Assembly (NCBI RefSeq): GCF_030345075.1
Contig: NZ_CP128361.1
Coordinates: 5,704,001-5,768,000 of the forward strand
From: Solwaraspora sp. WMMA2065
Lineage (GTDB): Bacteria > Actinomycetota > Actinomycetes > Mycobacteriales > Micromonosporaceae
Length of the DNA: 64,000 bases
Reading direction: 5' to 3'
A model generated the notes under the pieces. It was given only the letters and a program-made list of their open reading frames with translations. It had not been told where the DNA came from and ran no database searches. Below, one piece after another: positions 9,248 to 16,285 of the stretch (position 1 is the first letter of the stretch; every line of letters begins with the position of its first letter). The translations under genes and the position numbers were made by a program.

Positions 9248-9964
9248 CTAGACCGGCAGCGGTGCGGGCTCGGTGTCCGGCAGCGACGAGCGGCTCGGCG
9301 GCACCACGAACTTGTAGCCGACCTGGCGGACCGTGCCGATCATCGACTCGTACTCCGAGCCGAGCTTGGCCCGCAGCCGCCGCACGTGCACGTCGACCGT
9401 ACGCGTACCGCCGAAGTAGTCGTAGCCCCAGACCTCGCGCAGCAGCTGGTCGCGGGTGAAGACCCGCCCCGGGTGCTGGGCGAGGAACTTGAGCAGCTCG
9501 AACTCCTTGTAGGTCAGGTCGAGCGGGCGGCCCTTGAGCTTGGCGGCGTAGGTGTCCGGGTCGATGGTCAGCTCGCCGGCCCGGATCAGCCCGCCCGCGC
9601 CTGACGTGGCGTTGGTCAGCCGACCTACCGCCAACCGCAGCCGCGCCTCCACCTCGGCCGGGCCGGCGCTGGCCAGGATGACGTCGTCGACGCCCCAGTC
9701 GGCGTTCAGCGCGATCAGGCCGGCCTCGGTGACCACCGCGACCAGCGGGACGCCCAGACCAGTGGCATGCAGCATCCGGCAGGTCGCACGGGCCTCGGAC
9801 AGCTCCGACCGGGCGTCGACCAGGACCGCGTCCGGGCTCGGCCCGGAAACCAGGGTGCGGACATCGCGGGGCGCGGTCCGCACCGAGTGGGGGAGCAGGT
9901 CGAGTGCGGGCAGTACGGCCGACGGCTCGCCCGCACGGGCCGTTACCAGCAGCAGGATCTCCAC
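9248..9964 (-). CDS. glnR: Nitrogen response regulator GlnR
   Basis: A 238-residue OmpR-type regulator. The N-terminal receiver-like domain ([14 protein letters not shown]...VLVDARSEL) keeps the fold, but its acidic pocket differs from normal receivers, as known for GlnR, which works as an unphosphorylated dimer. The C-terminal winged helix includes [20 protein letters not shown] and [18 protein letters not shown], nearly identical to mycobacterial and streptomycete GlnR. It controls ammonium assimilation genes. The GTG start at 9964 has GGAGGT upstream. A neighbouring mshD supports the assignment. Confidence 0.93.
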   Translation of the reverse strand: MEILLLVTARAGEPSAVLPALDLLPHSVRTAPRDVRTLVSGPSPDAVLVDARSELSEARATCRMLHATGLGVPLVAVVTEAGLIALNADWGVDDVILASAGPAEVEARLRLAVGRLTNATSGAGGLIRAGELTIDPDTYAAKLKGRPLDLTYKEFELLKFLAQHPGRVFTRDQLLREVWGYDYFGGTRTVDVHVRRLRAKLGSEYESMIGTVRQVGYKFVVPPSRSSLPDTEPAPLPV

Positions 9965-10075
9965 ACATCACCTCCGTCCTCGCGGCCTGTCCCGGCCGCG
10001 CGTGGTGACCGCGGACGCCGGCCACGTGGCCGTCACCGCAGACAGTGGCGTCGAACCCCGGCTTCGCTGACGGGT

Positions 10076-10096
10076 GGTTAAGCCATGAGCTTAACC
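10076..10096. promoter_or_regulatory. Inverted repeat upstream of glnR
   Basis: GGTTAAGC (10076-10083) and GCTTAACC (10089-10096) form a perfect 8-5-8 dyad, about 110 bases before the glnR start and 110 bases before the divergent membrane-protein gene. It does not match the GlnR box I know (GTnAC and GaAAC half sites). It is a candidate operator for either gene. Confidence 0.45.
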
Positions 10097-10205
10097 GATT
10101 AGGTGCCGGAAACAGCGGGGCGGTGAGCTGTTCATCTGTGCAGTCGGCCATAGCGCCCCGCGCCGTCGCCAGCGGGCCACCCGCCGCGTCTGGCACCATC
10201 AGGGC

Positions 10206-11480
10206 GTGCATCCCTCCACGCCATCCGAGACCGGTCGCGGACAGTGGCCTGACGGTAGCCGGGAGTCACCGCCCGGGCCACCGCCCGGCGGGCGGCCCGG
10301 CGGCATGCGGGGCGGCCCTGGTCGCGCCGTCGTCCCAGGGCCGCCGGAGCCCGGCCCACCGGTGCCGGGTCGAGCACCGGCCCCGGGCCGGGTACCCGCG
10401 CCCGGTCCCGGTCGAGCCGCCGCGCCGGTGCCGGGTCGAGCCGCCGCGCCGGTGCCGGGTCGGGCGCCCGCTCCCGGCCCTGCCCCGGGTCCGGGTCCGG
10501 CCCCGGGTCACGCGCCCGCTCCCGGTGGTGCGGCCGCTGTGGGTGGCGAGGCCACCGGCCCGTCGGGCGCGGCGGACAGCCGGCCGGCGGACCGGCCGGA
10601 CCGCACCGGGGAGCAGGAAACCGTCAGCAGCCGGTCCACGTCGGCGCCGGTGCCGGTCAGCCGGACCATCTCGCTCACCGTGGCCGGGTTCTCCGTGCTG
10701 CTGGCCCTGGGGCTGATCTTCGGTGGGCAGACCGCCGGGCCAGGGCTGGCCCGGACCCCGTTCACCATCGTCGTCTTCGGCGTACAACTGCTCTTCGTGA
10801 TCTCCTGGACGTTGGCGATCCGGCCACCGGCGATGCCGGTCATCGGCGGGGTGAGCCTGCTGGCCGCGGCCGCCGCCGACATCGGAGCGTTGCTGCCGAC
10901 CGTCGCCTCGCTGGCCCCGGTCGGGTACGCGGCGGCAGGCGGCTTCGTCGTCGCGGTCCTCGCCCAGCTGATCCGGCCGGCCGACCGCACCAGGGTCACC
11001 GAGTCGCTCGGCGCCACGTTGCAGATCGTCGTCGGAGTGGTCGCCTTCGCCACGCTGATCGTGCTCAGCCGGCTGCAGCTCGGTGGCACCCAGACCATCG
11101 TGGTGGCGCTGGCCGGCACCGGCATCGCGCTGATGACCGCCCGGCTCACCGACGCGGTGGTGTCCCGGCCGCGGCTCGCCCCGCAGGTGCCCCGGGGCGC
11201 CACCGGCGTGGTGCTCGGTGCCATGGTGGGCACGCTGGCCAGCGCAGTGCTCGGCATCTACGTGGTCGGCTTCACCCCGGTCACTGCGGCCCTGGTCGGC
11301 CTGGTCGCCGCCAGTGCGGCGGTCCTGGTCGACCTCGCCACCGGCTACGCCGAGGCCAGCCGGCAGATGGCCGGGGATCCGCCGACGATGTGGGTGGCCC
11401 GGCACATGCAGGGTCCGCTCGGCGGGTTCGCCCTCGCCGCGCCGCTGTCCTACGCCCTCGGTGTGCTGATCTTCAACTGA
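10206..11480 (+). CDS. Polytopic membrane protein with Pro/Gly/Ala-rich N-terminal tail
   Basis: A 424-residue protein that I do not recognise. About 120 N-terminal residues are low complexity, with repeated PGRAPAPG and PGRAAAPV units, then a short charged stretch. From about residue 155 there are eight or nine strongly hydrophobic segments (for example FTIVVFGVQLLFVISWTLAI and GYAAAGGFVVAVLAQLI). No catalytic motif was seen. The tail is probably cytoplasmic and disordered. GTG at 10206 is the most likely start. It is divergent from glnR and upstream of the LmeA-like gene, so it may belong to envelope maintenance. Confidence 0.75.
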   Translation: MHPSTPSETGRGQWPDGSRESPPGPPPGGRPGGMRGGPGRAVVPGPPEPGPPVPGRAPAPGRVPAPGPGRAAAPVPGRAAAPVPGRAPAPGPAPGPGPAPGHAPAPGGAAAVGGEATGPSGAADSRPADRPDRTGEQETVSSRSTSAPVPVSRTISLTVAGFSVLLALGLIFGGQTAGPGLARTPFTIVVFGVQLLFVISWTLAIRPPAMPVIGGVSLLAAAAADIGALLPTVASLAPVGYAAAGGFVVAVLAQLIRPADRTRVTESLGATLQIVVGVVAFATLIVLSRLQLGGTQTIVVALAGTGIALMTARLTDAVVSRPRLAPQVPRGATGVVLGAMVGTLASAVLGIYVVGFTPVTAALVGLVAASAAVLVDLATGYAEASRQMAGDPPTMWVARHMQGPLGGFALAAPLSYALGVLIFN

Positions 11481-11530
11481 GTCACCGGGTCGGTCAGGTC
11501 ACCGGGTCGGTCAGGTGAGGTACCTGACCG
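11481..11530 (+). terminator. Tandem repeat and hairpin after the membrane-protein gene
   Basis: A 17-bp unit (GTCACCGGGTCGGTCAG) occurs twice in tandem at 11481-11514. The second copy runs into a hairpin, CGGTCAGGT (11508-11516) with ACCTGACCG (11522-11530). Likely a terminator whose sequence has been partly duplicated. Confidence 0.5.
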
Positions 11531-11609
11531 GTCGGGCCGGTGCCGGATGAGCCGTACTCAGGTTGGGTAGATACGGTACGGCGCATCCGTCCGCAGCCGA
11601 GGAGGCACC

Positions 11610-12422
11610 GTGTCGACCTATCCGGCGTACCAGGAGGAACCGGTCCACCGGTCGCGTTCCCAGCGGCAACCAGGCCGACGAGCCCGCCGGCTACTGACCG
11701 TCGTCGCCGTGCTGCTGCTCGTCCTGGCGCTGGTCCTGGTCGTCGCCGACCGGGTCGCCGTCGCGTACGCCGAACGGGCGGTCGCCGACCAGATCCGCCA
11801 GCAGGTGGCCGGTCAGAACATCGAGTCCTCCGAGCCGGAGGTCTCGATCGGCGGGTTCCCGTTCCTCAGCCAGGTCGCGACCGGCCGCTACCAGTCAGTC
11901 TCGATCGTGCTGCGCGACGTGTCGGCGGCGGTCAACGGCAACAGCGTGCGGCTGCCCACCCTCGACGTCGACGCGCGGGGCGTACAGGCGCCGTTGGAGA
12001 CGCTGCGCACCGGCCAGGGTGAGGTCATCGCGGAGACCGTGCAGGGGACCGCCACGGTCTCCTACGACAGCATCGTGCAGCTGATCGACCAGCCCGGCGT
12101 GGAGTTGTCCGAACAGGATGGACGGCTCGGCGTCACCGCCCCGGTGGACATCCTCGGTCAGCAGGTCACCCTGACCGGCACCGCGGACCTGGAGGTCGCT
12201 CCGGGCGAGGTGCTGCTGCGCTTCGACGAACTCGCCGCCGAAGGGCTGCCCGGCGACGAGGCGGCCCGCGGGTTCGTTGAGGCCTACGCCCAGCAGTTGT
12301 CCATCGCGGTGCCGCTGCCCGCCCTGCCGTTCCAGCTCGACCTGCAGGAGGTGGCCGTGACCCCGGCCGGCCTGGCCGTCACCGCCACCGCCACCGACGT
12401 GCCGCTGAGCGCACTCGGCTGA
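11610..12422 (+). CDS. LmeA-like DUF2993 lipid-binding protein
   Basis: A 270-residue protein with a basic N-terminus, one membrane anchor (about residues 28-46), then a DUF2993 domain of alternating beta strands (for example GGFPFLSQVATGRYQSVSIV). In mycobacteria the homologue LmeA binds phospholipid and helps elongate the mannan of lipomannan in the periplasm; here that role is inferred. The GTG start at 11610 has a GAGGAGG ribosome-binding site. As in mycobacteria, it is near glnR and the sulfurtransferase genes. Confidence 0.87.
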   Translation: MSTYPAYQEEPVHRSRSQRQPGRRARRLLTVVAVLLLVLALVLVVADRVAVAYAERAVADQIRQQVAGQNIESSEPEVSIGGFPFLSQVATGRYQSVSIVLRDVSAAVNGNSVRLPTLDVDARGVQAPLETLRTGQGEVIAETVQGTATVSYDSIVQLIDQPGVELSEQDGRLGVTAPVDILGQQVTLTGTADLEVAPGEVLLRFDELAAEGLPGDEAARGFVEAYAQQLSIAVPLPALPFQLDLQEVAVTPAGLAVTATATDVPLSALG

Positions 12423-12558
12423 CTATCTCCGGCGGACCGGCGTTGCGGACCGGCGTGGCGGACCCGGCTGCAGGGTGGCGCAGGTCTCAGCGCCCGGATG
12501 TCCCATTGCGTGGTCGGATCGGTGACCGTCCGGAAACAGGCTGGTAAGCTTCGGCCCC

Positions 12559-12636
12559 ATGGGGAAGTTCCTCACTAAGCGGCGCGCGGTCGACCTGTGC
12601 CGTGTGGCCACCTGCCTGTGTCGCCCGGTCCTCTGA
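12559..12636 (+). CDS. Cys-rich leader peptide (cysteine-responsive attenuator)
   Basis: A 25-codon reading frame, MGKFLTKRRAVDLCRVATCL then CRPVL. It has three cysteine codons within eight residues near its end and the LTxRRAVDLCRVATCLCRP pattern of actinobacterial leader peptides found before sulfur-metabolism genes. A TAAGCT hexamer at 12545-12550 ends eight bases before the ATG, so it is probably leaderless. In mycobacteria such peptides stall at Cys codons when cysteine is scarce and let the downstream operon be expressed. It lies 222 bases before the cysA-like sulfurtransferase. Confidence 0.85.
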   Translation: MGKFLTKRRAVDLCRVATCLCRPVL

Positions 12637-12858
12637 CGGCGGGCTGACCCGGCGGGCTGTCGTCGACCCTTTCTGTGGTCGGTGACCAGCGCCGAAGAAT
12701 TCTCACCATCGCCCGGCAGCGGCGCCGTCGCACGTCCGTGATCCGTCCTCCAGGGTCCCGCACAGGTGCGACACCTGCGGCGTGGACTCGCCACCGATCC
12801 GCTTCCTCCGCACCGGCGGCCCGCCGGGCCAGGGGGAGACCAACCAGGGAGTGATCTG

Positions 12859-13707
12859 ATGAGTCGCGACACCGCACTCGTTTCGGCCGACTGGGCCGAG
12901 AAGAACCTCGACGCCCCGGGCGTCGTCTTCGTCGAGGTCGACGAGGACACCTCCGCGTACGACGGTGGGCACATCGCCGGCGCGGTCAAGATCGACTGGA
13001 AGACCGACCTGCAGGACCCGGTACGCCGCGACTTCATCAACAAGTCGCAGTTCGAGGCGCTGCTGTCCGAGCGGGGCATCGGCAACGACGACGTCGTGGT
13101 CCTCTACGGCGGCAACAACAACTGGTTCGCGGCGTACGCGTACTGGTACTTCAAGCTGTACGGCCACCGCGACGTCAAGCTGCTCGACGGCGGCCGCAAG
13201 AAGTGGGAGCTGGACGCCCGCCCGATGACCACCGAGGTGGTCGCCCGCCCGGCCACCCAGTACGTCGCCCAGGAGCCGGACAGCTCCATCCGGGCATTCC
13301 GTGACGAGGTGGTGGCCGCGATCGGCACCCAGAACCTGGTCGACGTCCGCTCGCCCGACGAGTTCGCCGGCCGGCTGCTCGCCCCCGCCCACCTGCCGCA
13401 GGAGCAGGCGCAGCGGGCCGGGCACATTCCGACCGCGGTCAACGTGCCGTGGTCCAAGGCGGCCAACGAGGACGGCACCTTCAAGTCCGACGACGAGCTG
13501 CGCGCCCTGTACGCCGAGGCCGGCCTCGAGGACGGCAAGGACACCATCGCGTACTGCCGGATCGGCGAGCGTTCCTCGCACACCTGGTTCGTGCTCAAGG
13601 AGCTGCTCGGGCACTCCAACGTGAAGAACTACGACGGGTCCTGGACCGAGTACGGCTCGCTGATCGGCGTGCCGGTTGTGCTCGGCGACGAGCCCGGAAA
13701 GGCGTGA
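12859..13707 (+). CDS. cysA: Thiosulfate sulfurtransferase (rhodanese, CysA/SseA type)
   Basis: A 282-residue protein of two rhodanese domains. The N-terminal domain (1-130) is inactive; the C-terminal one carries the active-site loop YCRIGERSSH with the sulfur-carrying Cys233. It transfers sulfane sulfur from thiosulfate or similar donors in the cytoplasm. The ATG at 12859 follows CAGGGAGTGATCTG. The gene is two bases upstream of sseC and downstream of a cysteine-sensing leader peptide, which suggests expression when cysteine is low. In mycobacteria the homologue is called CysA2; it is unrelated to the sulfate permease ATPase also named CysA. Confidence 0.93.
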   Translation: MSRDTALVSADWAEKNLDAPGVVFVEVDEDTSAYDGGHIAGAVKIDWKTDLQDPVRRDFINKSQFEALLSERGIGNDDVVVLYGGNNNWFAAYAYWYFKLYGHRDVKLLDGGRKKWELDARPMTTEVVARPATQYVAQEPDSSIRAFRDEVVAAIGTQNLVDVRSPDEFAGRLLAPAHLPQEQAQRAGHIPTAVNVPWSKAANEDGTFKSDDELRALYAEAGLEDGKDTIAYCRIGERSSHTWFVLKELLGHSNVKNYDGSWTEYGSLIGVPVVLGDEPGKA

Positions 13708-13709
13708 CG

Positions 13710-14051
13710 ATGACCGCTGCGACCACACCGAACGCCCCGACCGCGGCGGGCTGCGCCGCCCCGGACCAGGCGGCACCGCTGCCGGCCAGCGTCGACCTGG
13801 CCAAGGAGACCGTGATCACCGGGACCGTGCGGTCCGCCGGCGGCGAGGCCGTGGCCGGCGCGTACGTGCGGCTGCTGGACGCCACCGGCGAGTTCACCGC
13901 CGAGGTGGTCACCTCGCCGGCCGGCCAGTTCCGGTTCTTCGCCGCACCGGGCAGCTGGACCCTGCGGGCCCTGTCCCGGCACGGCAACGGCGACACCCCG
14001 GTGACCGCCGCCCAGGGAGTCAACGAGGTCTCGGTGACCGTCGGCAGCTGA
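13710..14051 (+). CDS. sseC: SseC-like DUF1416 protein
   Basis: A 113-residue protein starting two bases after the sulfurtransferase stop. The N-terminus has a GCAAPDQ motif with a conserved cysteine. The rest (about 30-110) is a carboxypeptidase-regulatory-like beta fold (VITGTVRSAGGEAVAGAYVR and the segment around QFRFFAAPGSWTLRAL). In mycobacteria the cysA2-sseC2 pair has the same order. Its role in sulfur transfer is inferred from this linkage; the biochemistry is not established. Confidence 0.9.
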   Translation: MTAATTPNAPTAAGCAAPDQAAPLPASVDLAKETVITGTVRSAGGEAVAGAYVRLLDATGEFTAEVVTSPAGQFRFFAAPGSWTLRALSRHGNGDTPVTAAQGVNEVSVTVGS

Positions 14052-14068
14052 CGCCCGGCCCGACCCGA

Positions 14069-14113
14069 CGACAGGCCGCCGCCCCGGAGTTTTCCCGGGG
14101 CGGCGGCCTGTCG
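14069..14113 (+). terminator. Terminator hairpin after sseC
   Basis: A perfect 19-bp GC-rich stem (14069-14087 with 14095-14113) with loop AGTTTTC, 18 bases after the sseC stop. The following 296 bases to the next gene at 14410 hold no other feature I can support. Confidence 0.85.
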
Positions 14114-14471
14114 GCTTCGTGACCGACATTGGCGGCGGATCACCCGTCGCCGGTTCCCGCTGTCGCCCTGTGGACAGCGGAAACGGCCGACCGACGGCGT
14201 CACCCTGGTCGCTCCGGCCGGTGGCCACACCGACAAGGCACCAGCGCCCGACGGGACGGCGCGGCAGTACGAACTGACTTGATGACGTCACTCTCTGGTG
14301 AATTGGGCGGCCCGTCACCCACAATTCTTCGTGGCGGTAGCGGGCGTACGGCGAATCGGGTTTCGGTTCTTCCGATGCCTGCGAAAATTGCTCATCCCAT
14401 GGGGGAATCATGCGAAAGACTGTCGGTGTGAGGGGCCTCGCGTTTTCCGGACAGTGGTTCGGCCGGTTCTT

Positions 14472-15356
14472 TCACGCCGCGATTTGAAGGTTCTCGAACT
14501 CTGCGTGGACTTCCCGGGGAGGTCGGTAGCCCACCGCTGAATGCAGACGCTGACGATTGTACCAGAATTCGATGTAGGCAGTAACGTCCCGGCGTGCCGC
14601 CTCACGAGTGGGATACTTCACACGCGACACGCGTTCGTTCTTCAGCGCACCGAAGAACGATTCCGCCATCGCATTGTCGAAACAAATTCCGGTCCGGCCA
14701 GCAGATCGCCGCAACCTCAGATCCCGAAGCGTTCTGCCGTAGTCGTCCGACATGTAGTTGCTGCCCCGGTCCGAATGAAAGATGGCGTTCTTCCTGAGTT
14801 CGCGATTCCGGGCGGCGTTACGGATGGCGCGGGATATCAACGGCGTCTGGTAGTGGTCGTCCATCGCGTATCCGATGACTTCCTTCGTGCAGCAGTCGAT
14901 GACGGTCGCCAGATACAGCCACCCCTCGCCGGTCGGGATGTACGTGATGTCGCCGACGAGCTTCTCGCCAGGCGCGTCGGCGGTGAACTCCCGGCCGACG
15001 AGGTCAGGCACCGTGCCGGACGACGACTGGGTGAGACCCCACCGCCTCGGGCGGGGCTGGCACGGCACGAGCCCGAGCTCGCGCATCAGCTGGCGGACGA
15101 GTTCCGGCCCGGCGGACACGCCCTGGCGCCGCAGTTGCGCGTGGACACGTCGATGCCCGTAGGTGCCGTCGGACGCGGCGAACACCTCCTCGATGGTCGA
15201 TCGAAGGTGGGCGCGGCGGGTGGCGGTCGCGGAGTCGGGGCGGGTTCGCCATTCGTAGTATCCGGACCTGGACACGCCGAGTTGTTCGCACATGAAGTCG
15301 ACGGGGTAGGCGTACTTCGCGGTGTCGAGTCGCATCGTCTCGATGAACTCGTACAA
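14472..15356 (-). CDS. IS3-family transposase OrfB (DDE integrase domain)
   Basis: A 294-residue catalytic part. The N-terminal half holds an HTH_21-like segment (YGHRRVHAQLRRQG), and the rve core carries the DDE triad in GDITYIP (Asp), HSDRGSNY (Asp) and ESFFGALKNE (Glu). The C-terminal WYNRQRLHSAVGYRPP is typical. The start shown is a TTG; the frame is open upstream into orfA in the -1 frame (through SRGVLREGPSVTS), so the active enzyme is probably an OrfAB fusion made by -1 frameshifting. Confidence 0.93.
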   Translation of the reverse strand: MYEFIETMRLDTAKYAYPVDFMCEQLGVSRSGYYEWRTRPDSATATRRAHLRSTIEEVFAASDGTYGHRRVHAQLRRQGVSAGPELVRQLMRELGLVPCQPRPRRWGLTQSSSGTVPDLVGREFTADAPGEKLVGDITYIPTGEGWLYLATVIDCCTKEVIGYAMDDHYQTPLISRAIRNAARNRELRKNAIFHSDRGSNYMSDDYGRTLRDLRLRRSAGRTGICFDNAMAESFFGALKNERVSRVKYPTREAARRDVTAYIEFWYNRQRLHSAVGYRPPREVHAEFENLQIAA

Positions 15357-15361
15357 GCTCG

Positions 15362-15655
15362 TTACCGAGGGTCCTTCGCGAAGTACGCCGCGGCTTTTTT
15401 CAGGAAGCTGTTCTCCATTTCGAGTTCCCGGTTGCGACGTTCGAGTTCCTTCAGTCGAGCGCGCTCGTCGACGCCGATCGGTGGGCTGTCCTGGGCGCCG
15501 CTGTTTTCCCGCCGGTACTGGCGGACCCAGGAACGGAGCGTCTCCGGGTGAACGTCGATCTCCCGGGCAACCTGCGACACTGGCTTGTTCGACTGTAGAA
15601 CGAGTTGCACTGCTTCTTCACGGAACTCTGGGGTGTATGAGCTTATGCGTGCCAT
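15362..15655 (-). CDS. IS3-family OrfA (helix-turn-helix)
   Basis: A 97-residue protein: an HTH_Tnp_1 domain (YTPEFREEAVQLVLQSNKPV and VHPETLRSWVRQYR) and a C-terminal leucine-zipper-like coil (RLKELERRNRELEMENSFLK). It binds the element ends. A run of six A (minus strand) at 15395-15400 near its end is the probable frameshift site into orfB, though its phase is CTG AAA AAA GCC rather than the classical A AAA AAG. Confidence 0.92.
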   Translation of the reverse strand: MARISSYTPEFREEAVQLVLQSNKPVSQVAREIDVHPETLRSWVRQYRRENSGAQDSPPIGVDERARLKELERRNRELEMENSFLKKAAAYFAKDPR

Positions 15656-16201
15656 CGCGCTTCTTCCCTCGATTTTCCTTACAGGGTAACCTTATTGGCT
15701 CCCTGTCCGGAATCCTCGGGGCACCTCAGTGTCCTGACTGCGGCGATGCTCGGGCTGGTCACCTCGATGACCATCGCCGCACCTGCGAGTGCTGCACCCA
15801 GCCTGCGGGTGCACAGCGTCCAGTACCACCCGAACGGCGTCAACGACGGCAGTGGGACGTTCGCCAACCGGGAATGGCTGCAACTGGTCAACCGGGGTAA
15901 GGAAGCGGTCAACCTGCGGGGCTACACGGTGCACAACAAGAATGGCCGGACTTACCGGTTCGGCGACGTCGTCATTCCTGGAAAAGGCGGCCGGGTATGG
16001 CTGCGTTCCGGTGCCGGCGACGACACCGCACGGACCGTGTACTGGAACACGGCTGGTTTCGTGTGGGATGTCGAAGGTGACAAGGCATTCCTGCGGAACC
16101 GCAAGGGCCACGCCGTGCACACCTGCTCGTGGTCGTATGTGAAGGGCCGGGACTGGGTGCGATGCCCGGTCAACCCGTGACGATTCCGGGTTGACCGCCG
16201 G

Positions 16202-16238
16202 CGGGTGCCGGGCCAGAGCTGGGCTGGCCCGGCACCCG
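16202..16238. terminator. Bidirectional terminator hairpin
   Basis: CGGGTGCCGGGCCAG (16202-16216) pairs perfectly with CTGGCCCGGCACCCG (16224-16238) across a seven-base loop. It is followed by TTCTC and separates the convergent LTD gene remnant from the subtilase gene. Confidence 0.75.
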
Positions 16239-16285
16239 TTCTCACCATCGGTCAGACACGCCGTCGGTCGACCCGGTCACCCGGG

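Larger units (their letters stand above)
14429..15728 (-). mobile_element. IS3-family insertion sequence, complete
   Basis: A 1300-bp element. The left end 14429-14454 (TGAGGGGCC...CCGGACAG) and the right end 15703-15728 are imperfect 26-bp inverted repeats that begin TGAGG. The 3-bp direct repeat GTG at 14426-14428 and 15729-15731 is the target duplication usual for IS3. It encodes orfA and orfB on the minus strand. All parts look intact, so the insertion is probably recent. Confidence 0.92.
14410..16180 (+). pseudogene. Secreted lamin-tail-domain protein, split by an IS3 element
   Basis: Exons of one gene: 14410-14428 and 15732-16180. Removing the element and one GTG duplication restores a 155-residue frame: MRKTVGVLTAAMLGLVTSMT, an Ala-rich signal peptide ending near ASA, then a lamin tail domain (LTD) with NREWLQLVNRGKEAVNL, GYTVHNKNGRTYRF and GGRVWLRSGAGDD. 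LTD proteins are secreted immunoglobulin-like beta folds, often linked to nucleases or surfaces. The ATG at 14410 has GGGGGA just upstream. After insertion the mature part could only be made from a new start, such as TTG 15695 inside the element or ATG 15747. Confidence 0.85.

Noticed and set aside
10206-11480. Naming the membrane protein next to glnR as CdsA-like
   Set aside because: The phosphatidate cytidylyltransferase signature near the C-terminus is absent.
13449-13709. A long upstream extension of sseC
   Set aside because: It lies inside the sulfurtransferase gene in another frame; homology begins at the ATG at 13710.
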